Under the pieces are notes generated by a model that was not told the origin of the DNA, did not search any database, and was given only the letters and a program-made list of their open reading frames with translations. Position numbers and translations under genes: made by a program. Shown one piece after another: positions 7,007-12,014 of a stretch of 12,014 bases of DNA. The first letter of the stretch is position 1. Each line of letters opens with the position of its first letter. This DNA comes from Candidatus Omnitrophota bacterium (GTDB taxonomy: Bacteria > Omnitrophota > Gorgyraeia > Gygaellales > Profunditerraquicolaceae). The DNA is taken from assembly GCA_016867005.1 (NCBI GenBank), contig VGKM01000023.1, positions 1 to 12,014 of the forward strand. Reading direction: 5' to 3'.

Positions 7007-7013
7007 GAGGAGG
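7007..7013 (+). promoter_or_regulatory. Strong ribosome binding site of csp
   Basis: GAGGAGG lies 5 bases before ATG at 7019. It fixes that start in preference to the in-frame GTG at 6992, which lies within the leader hairpin. Confidence 0.85.
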
Positions 7014-7018
7014 TATCA

Positions 7019-7237
7019 ATGCACACAGGAAAAGTGAAGAAAGTAGTACGCGAAAGAGGATTTGGTTTTATCAGCGATACTGACGGCAGAGAAGTATTCT
7101 TCCATCAGAGTAGCTTGGTTGATGTTCAGTTTGATGCTTTAAAAGAAGAGCAGAAAGTACAGTTTGAGATCGAAAATTCCCCAAAAGGCCCGCGCGCCAT
7201 CAATGTTTCCGTAGTAAAAGAAGAGACCGCCGCCTAA
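7019..7237 (+). CDS. Cold-shock-domain nucleic-acid-binding protein
   Basis: A 72-residue single cold-shock domain (CspA family, five-stranded OB fold) that binds single-stranded RNA or DNA and melts RNA structure. RNP1 is RGFGFI (13-18) and RNP2 is VFFH (26-29); the KGPRAINV ending matches the usual KGPQAANV. The N-terminus has GKVKKVVRERGFG instead of the common GxVKWFNxxKGFG, so the first-strand aromatic Trp is missing, a variant seen in other lineages as far as I recall. It is the first gene after the strong promoter and the leader terminator. Known Csp proteins can act as antiterminators, so autoregulation through this leader is a reasonable inference. The stop overlaps the next start (TAATG). 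Confidence 0.93.
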   Translation: MHTGKVKKVVRERGFGFISDTDGREVFFHQSSLVDVQFDALKEEQKVQFEIENSPKGPRAINVSVVKEETAA

Positions 7238-7389
7238 TGAGAAAAGTTAAAACTTCGTTAAAGGGGAGGAAATGCAGGTTTCACGGCTGCAGCCATACGC
7301 TTAGCATCTATAATCATGAGGAATACTGCCATGTCCACTTAGGGCAGGTCACTCAGGATAAAAAGAGCAGGCCCCATAAGAAGAAATGA
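7237..7389 (+). CDS. Small zinc-finger-like basic protein
   Basis: This 50-residue frame fills the gap between csp and the helicase exactly, starting in the TAATG overlap with csp and ending in an ATGA overlap with the helicase. It has four candidate metal ligands, C13-x4-C18-x12-C31-x2-H34, and an LSIYN motif between the pairs, a pattern I recall from small uncharacterised zinc-ribbon-like proteins. Both ends are strongly basic (RKVKTSLKGRK and KKSRPHKKK), which fits binding to RNA or DNA. The perfect double overlap and its place between two RNA-acting proteins argue that it is a real gene and takes part in the same process. There is no strong ribosome site, so it probably relies on coupling with csp. 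Function inferred only from context. Confidence 0.8.
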   Translation: MRKVKTSLKGRKCRFHGCSHTLSIYNHEEYCHVHLGQVTQDKKSRPHKKK

Positions 7390-8609
7390 ACCATAAAGAG
7401 CAAACAACTACTTTTTTCGGGCTAGGTATCGCGCCTAAAATACTGGAAATTCTGGAGCGCATAAAGTTTAAAACCCCGACCCCTATACAGGTAAAGGCAA
7501 TCCCCCTGGCAATCCAAGGCAAGGATATCATAGGAATTGCGCAGACCGGGACCGGTAAGACCCACTCTTTTGCCATACCCATGGTACAGCTCCTTGCGCA
7601 GAAAAAAGGAGTCGGCCTGATCCTTGCTCCGACAAGGGAGCTGGCTATCCAGATAGACGAGGCATTTTTGGGGCTGGCTCATTCTTTCGGGATGAAGACC
7701 GCCTGCCTTATCGGCGGGGCTCCTATGCAGCCTCAAATATCGGCGCTGCAAAAAAATCCCAGGATAGTAATTGCGACTCCCGGCAGGCTCATTGACCATA
7801 TGGGGCAATGGAATTTTCTTCCGGAACAGGTCGTGATGCTCGTGCTTGATGAGGCGGACCGGATGCTTGATATGGGATTTGCGCCTCAGATAGATAAAAT
7901 TTTGCGTTTCTTGCCCAAGGAAAGGCAAACCATGCTTTTCTCCGCCACTATCCCCAAGGCGATAATGGAAATAGCTGCTAAGCATATGAAGCTGCCTGTT
8001 TCTGTTGAAATCGCGCCTTCCGGGACAACGGCAGAACATGTTACCCAGGAATTATTTATTGTAAAGAAAGAATTAAAGCTTAAACTCCTGGGTAAATTGC
8101 TGGCACAATACCGGGGTGCGGTGCTATTGTTTAGCCGCACTAAACATAACGCGAAGAAAATCACGCGTTCGATCAAGGATCTGGGCTATAGCGCCGCAGA
8201 GATGCATTCAAACCGTTCCCTTGGCCAGCGCAGGGAGGCGCTGGATGGTTTTAAGTCCGGCAGGTACAAGGTGCTTGTCGCAACCGATATTGCCTCAAGA
8301 GGCATTGATGTCACAGGCATTGAACTGGTGATCAATTATGACCTTCCGGAGGATGCCGAGAATTATGTGCATAGGATCGGCCGCACAGCAAGGGCGGGCT
8401 CAAAGGGGCATGCCGTTTCTTTTGCTACTCCCGACCAAAAGAGCGATGTGCGCGATATTGAAAAGTTGATCAGGTCAACTCTGCCCGTATCAAAACATCC
8501 TGACATCCGTCACGAAGAATTTTCCAGTTCCGAAAGCGCTGTCTTTCAAAGAAAACCAAGGCCGCATCATGGTGGGGCAAAGAATAGGTTCCACCGTCCA
8601 AAACGATGA
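7386..8609 (+). CDS. DEAD-box RNA helicase, RhlE-like
   Basis: ATP-dependent RNA unwinding enzyme acting in ribosome assembly, RNA decay or cold adaptation. All core motifs are present in the 407 residues: Q motif (F28 to Q35), I AQTGTGKT (52-59), Ia PTRELA (82-87), Ib TPGR (131-134), II DEAD (155-158), III SAT (186-188), IV LLFSRTK (247-253), V ATDIASRGIDV (299-309) and VI HRIGRTARAG (329-338). The MHSNRS-x-GQR segment (273-282) points to the RhlE subgroup. After about residue 370 there is a short, basic, disordered tail (HHGGAKNRFHRPKR) likely to add RNA affinity; there is no DbpA/CsdA-type RNA-binding domain. It is coupled to the zinc-finger gene upstream (ATGA) and to plsC downstream. Confidence 0.95.
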   Translation: MNHKEQTTTFFGLGIAPKILEILERIKFKTPTPIQVKAIPLAIQGKDIIGIAQTGTGKTHSFAIPMVQLLAQKKGVGLILAPTRELAIQIDEAFLGLAHSFGMKTACLIGGAPMQPQISALQKNPRIVIATPGRLIDHMGQWNFLPEQVVMLVLDEADRMLDMGFAPQIDKILRFLPKERQTMLFSATIPKAIMEIAAKHMKLPVSVEIAPSGTTAEHVTQELFIVKKELKLKLLGKLLAQYRGAVLLFSRTKHNAKKITRSIKDLGYSAAEMHSNRSLGQRREALDGFKSGRYKVLVATDIASRGIDVTGIELVINYDLPEDAENYVHRIGRTARAGSKGHAVSFATPDQKSDVRDIEKLIRSTLPVSKHPDIRHEEFSSSESAVFQRKPRPHHGGAKNRFHRPKR

Positions 8610-9322
8610 AGCAATCTTTTCAATCACTAGTCATCTGGTTCGTAGGGATATTTCTGACAGTGCTGTTGTTTATTGTCATGGCACTTGTTTCTATAATACT
8701 TTTTCCTTTTGACAGGAAACGCAAGGTTACGCACGCCCAATGTTTCTGGTGGACCGATGCAGTGACCGCGCTTAATCCATATTGGGATGTCAAGGTTGAA
8801 GGCCTTGATAATATCGACCACAAGAAGACCTATGTTGCCGTATCAAACCACCAAAGCTTAGCTGATATCGTATTGCTGTATAAGACAAAAATGCAGTTTA
8901 AGTGGGTCGCCAAAGAAAGCCTTTTTAAAATTCCGGTCCTGGGCTGGAATATGCTGCTTGCCAAACACATACAATTAAGGCGAGGTGAATTCTCAAGTAT
9001 CAAAAAAGTATATAGAGAGGCTGCCCAGTGGCTTCGCCGCGGTATCTCCGTAGTGTTTTTCCCCGAAGGTACAAGAAGCAGCAGTTTGGATATAGGGGAA
9101 TTCCAGAACGGCGCGTTTAAGCTGGCGATTAAAGAAAAGGTCCCGATCCTGCCGATTCTAATAGAGGGGACAAGGGATGCCATTCCTAAGGGAAGCTGGC
9201 GTTTTACAACCAAAATTTCCTGTCTGATAAAAGTCCTGCCGCCTATAGATACCTCTGTTTATTTGCCTTCCGATTATGTGCGCTTGCGTGACCTTGCGCG
9301 ACAGCAATTATGCGGTAATTAA
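8606..9322 (+). CDS. plsC: 1-acyl-sn-glycerol-3-phosphate acyltransferase
   Basis: Transfers an acyl group to lysophosphatidic acid to form phosphatidic acid, at the inner face of the cytoplasmic membrane. The N-terminal hydrophobic helix (about 8-33) anchors it. The four family motifs are visible: NHQSLAD (81-87, catalytic H82 and D87), IPVLGW...RRG (109-127), FPEGTRS (152-158) and VPILPILIEG (179-188). Length (238 residues) is normal for PlsC. The start overlaps the helicase stop as ATGA, so it is made from the same transcript as csp and the helicase. Substrate and acyl-donor preference cannot be told from the sequence. No terminator is visible in the 60 bases that follow. Confidence 0.93.
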   Translation: MKQSFQSLVIWFVGIFLTVLLFIVMALVSIILFPFDRKRKVTHAQCFWWTDAVTALNPYWDVKVEGLDNIDHKKTYVAVSNHQSLADIVLLYKTKMQFKWVAKESLFKIPVLGWNMLLAKHIQLRRGEFSSIKKVYREAAQWLRRGISVVFFPEGTRSSSLDIGEFQNGAFKLAIKEKVPILPILIEGTRDAIPKGSWRFTTKISCLIKVLPPIDTSVYLPSDYVRLRDLARQQLCGN

Positions 9323-9343
9323 ACATACATAGTTAAATTTGGC

Positions 9344-9372
9344 TTGATTTATCTTCCCGGTAAAGCTACAAT
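9344..9372 (+). promoter_or_regulatory. Probable sigma70 promoter just before the HD-GYP gene
   Basis: TTGATT (9344-9349) and TACAAT (9367-9372), 17-base spacer; four and five of six consensus matches. The predicted start, about 9379-9380, lies only four or five bases before the ATG at 9384, implying a leaderless or nearly leaderless mRNA. Confidence 0.55.
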
Positions 9373-9383
9373 AGAACCCGATA

Positions 9384-10781
9384 ATGCGCAAACCCCGTTT
9401 CCTAATCAATAGTTTTCAGACAAAAGTCACCCTGGCTTTTGTATTTTGCCTGTTATTCATCGTCGGCCTGAGCAATCTCCTTATGTATGAATACAGCTTG
9501 AATACGCAATTTGACAGCCTGCGGGATAAGCTGATGGTGATTGCCCGCAATGCGGCTGTAGCAGTTGATGCCGATGTATTAGCCAAGGTCCCTCTGAACC
9601 GGGCAGGTATAAATTCTCCCGAATATAAGATCATTTCCGAGAATCTGGCAAGGATCAAAACTATAAACCCTTCATTAAGGTATATTTATACTATGGGCAA
9701 GACCGCTGAGCCGGGGATCTGGCAGTTTATAGTCGATCCTGACCCGGTTTCGGGCAAATCAAACTTAAAAGGCCCGACTGCTTTTCCCGGAGATAAATAC
9801 GATGTAAGGCGTTTTCCCCAGATGCAGCAGGCATTTTACGGGCCGGTTGTGGATAAGGATTTTACCGTTGATGAATGGGGTGTTTTTCTGTCGGGCTATG
9901 CCCCTGTTTATAACAAGGAAGGCAAGGCAATCGCGGTCCTGGGGGTCGATATGAATGCCGAAAGGGTATATGCACTGCAGAAAACCGTCAAACTGCGCGC
10001 ATTTTCCATACTCGGGGTCGGGGTCATGGTTTCAATAATCCTTGGGCTTCTTATTTCACGCAGTGTAGTAAAGCCCGTGGGTAAACTTGTGCTGGGTACG
10101 CGCAAGATCGCTTCCGGGGACCTGGATTATAAAGTTGACATAAAAGGCAAAGACGAGATCGCGGAATTGGCGGAATCTTTTAACAATATGGCATCAAGCT
10201 TGTCCGAATCAAGGCAGAAATTAGAAGATTATTTTTACCGCGTAGTGCAGGCGATGGTCCGCAGCTTAGAAGCAAAACATGCTTATACAAAAGGCCATTC
10301 AGACAGGGTCAGCGAATTTTCCGGCAAGATCGCGCGCGAAATGGGGTTGCCTAAGAAAAAAATCCAATTACTTATGAAAGCAGCGCAATTGCATGATATA
10401 GGAAAGCTCGGGATCCAGGACGACATATTGAATAAGAGCGATATGCTTTCAGACAATGAATGGGACCTGATACATAAGCATCCTGTTGTGGGAGAGGAAA
10501 TATTAAAGCCGGTTTTTTTAGATGAGGAAATGCTTTCCGTGATAAGGAGCCATCATGAACATTTTGACGGTTCCGGCTATCCTGATGGGCTAAAAGGCGG
10601 CCAGATCAGTGTTTTTGCCCAGATCGTTTCTGTCGCTGATGCTTTTGATGCCATGACTTCTTCGCGGGCATACAAAAAGAATTTGACTGAAGAAGAAGCT
10701 GTTTTGATACTTAAGAAAAACTCGGGGAGCCAGTTTAACCCGAAAGTTGTCGAGGCCTTTATTAAGGCCTTAAAAGCATAA
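9384..10781 (+). CDS. Membrane sensor with HAMP and HD-GYP domains (predicted c-di-GMP phosphodiesterase)
   Basis: Predicted to break down cyclic di-GMP in response to an external signal. The 465 residues comprise TM1 (about 15-35), a periplasmic sensor of about 165 residues with a dCache/PDC-like look (YIYTMGK, then VFLSGYAPVYNKEGKAIAVLGVDM), TM2 (about 205-226), a HAMP linker (about 227-280, ending KDEIAELAESFNNM), and HD-GYP (about 290-465). Catalytic features are intact: H305 of GHSDRV, HD at 337-338 in HDIGKLG, HKHP, HHEHFDGSGYPDG from 390, and VADAFDAM. The full signature suggests an active enzyme, not a degenerate receptor. The next M in frame is inside TM1, so the 9384 start is needed, yet it has no Shine-Dalgarno. 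No GGDEF partner is in the window. The next three genes follow closely. Confidence 0.93.
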   Translation: MRKPRFLINSFQTKVTLAFVFCLLFIVGLSNLLMYEYSLNTQFDSLRDKLMVIARNAAVAVDADVLAKVPLNRAGINSPEYKIISENLARIKTINPSLRYIYTMGKTAEPGIWQFIVDPDPVSGKSNLKGPTAFPGDKYDVRRFPQMQQAFYGPVVDKDFTVDEWGVFLSGYAPVYNKEGKAIAVLGVDMNAERVYALQKTVKLRAFSILGVGVMVSIILGLLISRSVVKPVGKLVLGTRKIASGDLDYKVDIKGKDEIAELAESFNNMASSLSESRQKLEDYFYRVVQAMVRSLEAKHAYTKGHSDRVSEFSGKIAREMGLPKKKIQLLMKAAQLHDIGKLGIQDDILNKSDMLSDNEWDLIHKHPVVGEEILKPVFLDEEMLSVIRSHHEHFDGSGYPDGLKGGQISVFAQIVSVADAFDAMTSSRAYKKNLTEEEAVLILKKNSGSQFNPKVVEAFIKALKA

Positions 10782-10785
10782 CAAT

Positions 10786-10790
10786 GGAGG
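10786..10790 (+). promoter_or_regulatory. Ribosome binding site of the calcium-repeat protein gene
   Basis: GGAGG lies 5 bases before the ATG at 10796 and supports that start, which also gives a clean signal peptide. Confidence 0.75.
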
Positions 10791-10795
10791 CGTAG

Positions 10796-11194
10796 ATGAG
10801 AAAAATAGTTGTTGTAATATTGGTTTTTGGCCTGTTTTGCCTGGGGACGGCTTTTGCGCAATATATGATAGGCGATGATGTAAGCCGTGATGATATGATG
10901 GCAGGGGATGATGTCAATAATGACGGAATGCCTGACATAAGCTTTTACGAAGATAGAAGTGCGCCCTCCAGGATAGAGGCGGATACCAACTTTGACGGTA
11001 AGCCGGATGTGATAGTGCATACGGAAAACGGCAAGTTTAAATCAGCCGAGATTGATACCGATTATGACGGCGCTCCTGACAAGAAATTCGGGGATGTTAA
11101 AGAGTTTAATACATGGCTAAACGACAATAAGCCGGATTTTAAAGACCGGATGAAATTTAACGATGACGGTGTCTTTACGCCGCTTAGGTTTTAA
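10796..11194 (+). CDS. Exported protein with 24-residue calcium-loop repeats
   Basis: The 132-residue protein begins with a typical signal peptide (RK, hydrophobic core, cleavage expected after AFA at 21), so it should be periplasmic or secreted. The mature part has three loops with the pattern D-x-[ND]-x-D-G-x-P-D at residues 39-47, 63-71 and 87-95, spaced exactly 24 residues apart. This is the loop of EF-hand/dockerin or thrombospondin-type-3 calcium repeats without the full EF-hand helices. Each is followed by a short strand-like segment (DISFYED, DVIVHTENG), which suggests a small repetitive beta structure held by calcium. A further acidic stretch (FNDDGVF) lies near the C-terminus. The gene follows the HD-GYP sensor by 14 bases and precedes the STAS-like gene by 3, so it is probably in the same operon. 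A role as ligand or partner of the sensor is speculation. Confidence 0.8.
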   Translation: MRKIVVVILVFGLFCLGTAFAQYMIGDDVSRDDMMAGDDVNNDGMPDISFYEDRSAPSRIEADTNFDGKPDVIVHTENGKFKSAEIDTDYDGAPDKKFGDVKEFNTWLNDNKPDFKDRMKFNDDGVFTPLRF

Positions 11195-11197
11195 GGC

Positions 11198-11575
11198 ATG
11201 GATTATAAGATAGCTTTTTCTGAAGGGCAAAATTCATTTATTGTAAAGACCAGCGGCAAAATGGAGCCGGATTCCTATATCAAAATGGCACAGGACTTAT
11301 TAAGCCACCCCAGGCATAAAACAGGCGGGAACCTGGTATTGGACCATGAGGACCTTGATTTTAGCTGTGTTGCCGACGGCGACTTGCAAAAAATACGTTG
11401 TTTCCATGAAGAAAACGAAGATAAGATCGGCTGCGGGAAATCGGCGATCGTAGTAAGGCCCGGCATGGCAAAACATTGGTATAAGCTATGGTCAAGGGGC
11501 GAGAAAATCAGGACCGCAAACAATGTCCGCGTCTTTGAGGATATAAACGAGGCAATTAACTGGATAATGCTATGA
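11198..11575 (+). CDS. SpoIIAA/STAS-like small cytoplasmic protein
   Basis: The 125-residue protein has no signal peptide or TM helix. Its pattern resembles small SpoIIAA/STAS-like proteins: a first beta strand pair (YKIAFSE, SFIVKTSG), a helix (SYIKMAQDLLSHP), a central strand (NLVLDHEDLDF), a helix, another strand (KSAIVVRPG) and the ending 'VRVFEDINEAINWI', which is common in that group. Such domains often serve as regulatory partners in signalling. It starts 3 bases after the preceding stop with only an AGG too close to act as a normal ribosome site, so translation is probably coupled. The stop overlaps the next gene as ATGA. The fold assignment is by pattern only, at moderate confidence. 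Confidence 0.65.
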   Translation: MDYKIAFSEGQNSFIVKTSGKMEPDSYIKMAQDLLSHPRHKTGGNLVLDHEDLDFSCVADGDLQKIRCFHEENEDKIGCGKSAIVVRPGMAKHWYKLWSRGEKIRTANNVRVFEDINEAINWIML

Positions 11576-12014
11576 ACAAAAGGAATTTTGAGTTCTTAAT
11601 AGCCAGGGAAGGGTTAATATTGATCGGCATTGCCGTTATCTTGTATTTTCTTACGTCTCTTATGTCGCAGAATATCCGTATCATATACCCTAAATACAGG
11701 GCTGAATTTGCTAACGGCAAGGCCTATATCGTAGAGATTTACCCGGAAATCGACTATTCAAAGGTCTTTAACCCCAAGGCATTTTTAAAAGAAGTCCATG
11801 ACCCGGAAGAAAAACTCATCAGCAGGAGGATAGAAGAATTCAGGAAAAAAGCCGGAATATCCGGCCCCTTAAAAGATGCCAGATGCGCAAATAGCGTGCA
11901 GTTGTATTTTTTTAAGGCGTATTCGGCTTTTTTATCGCTTCCTCTGTTTGTTAAGGTATTCTTTGCCTATCTTTTTTTGGCCCTATTGCGTTTTGTCTTA
12001 TGGGCGCTAAAAAC
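11572..12014 (+). CDS. Two-TM membrane protein of unknown function, 3' end missing
   Basis: Open from the ATG overlapping the preceding stop (ATGA) to the end of the window, 147 codons, so the C-terminus is not seen. A transmembrane helix at about 14-32 is followed by a mainly extracytoplasmic, charged region of about 90 residues (with YIVEIYPEIDYSK), and a long hydrophobic segment at about 123-146 (LPLFVKVFFAYLFLALLRFVLW). I do not recognise the family. The layout of a short N-terminus, an external loop and a second TM helix resembles the small protein after carB in architecture, but I see no sequence similarity. Its place at the end of the HD-GYP cassette suggests a membrane role in the same system. 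Confidence 0.7.
   Translation, partial: MNKRNFEFLIAREGLILIGIAVILYFLTSLMSQNIRIIYPKYRAEFANGKAYIVEIYPEIDYSKVFNPKAFLKEVHDPEEKLISRRIEEFRKKAGISGPLKDARCANSVQLYFFKAYSAFLSLPLFVKVFFAYLFLALLRFVLWALK

Noticed and set aside
6992..7018. GTG at 6992 as the start of the cold-shock protein
   Set aside because: It falls in the leader hairpin and has no ribosome site, whereas ATG at 7019 has GAGGAGG at the right distance and gives a normal family N-terminus.
7422..8039. 205-codon open frame antisense to the DEAD-box helicase
   Set aside because: All helicase motifs are on the other strand in the same segment, and the antisense product is a low-sense mix of residues with no domain pattern.
10753..10770. Inverted repeat AGGCCTT/AAGGCCT at the end of the HD-GYP gene
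   Set aside because: It lies inside the coding region, has only 7 bp and no following T tract, so it is unlikely to be a terminator.

Overview
The window looks like a compact stretch of chromosome from an uncultivated Gram-negative bacterium. GC content is moderate, most genes are on the + strand, and neighbouring genes are often joined by ATGA or TAATG overlaps. The mix of genes (GIDE/LemA pair, short pyruvate kinase, small hypothetical membrane proteins, HD-GYP sensor) reminds me of candidate lineages such as Omnitrophota or Elusimicrobiota. That placement is an impression, not something the sequence proves. I see no transposase, integrase, tRNA, rRNA or CRISPR array.

Region 1 (1-2042, + strand): the C-terminal part of a GIDE-type membrane protein with an EF-hand loop, then a LemA-family membrane protein, then a pyruvate kinase that lacks the usual C-terminal domain. 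Region 2 (2015-3022, - strand): a convergent gene, overlapping the end of pyk by 28 bp, for a protein built of about eight beta-hairpin repeats with an outer-membrane-like C-terminus but no visible signal peptide. Region 3 (3023-6837, + strand): a promoter and hairpin-containing leader, full-length carB, and a small two-TM membrane protein overlapping the end of carB.

Region 4 (6834-9322, + strand): a perfect consensus sigma70 promoter with extended -10, a short two-hairpin leader ending in a strong intrinsic terminator, then a tightly coupled operon: cold-shock-domain protein, a 50-residue zinc-finger-like protein, a RhlE-type DEAD-box RNA helicase and a PlsC acyltransferase. Together these suggest RNA remodelling combined with membrane lipid synthesis, probably controlled at the leader terminator.

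Region 5 (9344-12014, + strand): a promoter placed only a few bases before the start codon of a membrane HAMP/HD-GYP protein (predicted c-di-GMP phosphodiesterase). It is followed by an exported protein with three exactly 24-residue-spaced calcium-loop repeats, a SpoIIAA/STAS-like cytoplasmic protein and a two-TM membrane protein running off the window. These four may form one signalling unit. The most notable observations are the terminator-bearing csp leader, the overlooked zinc-finger gene, the beta-hairpin repeat protein and the HD-GYP cassette.
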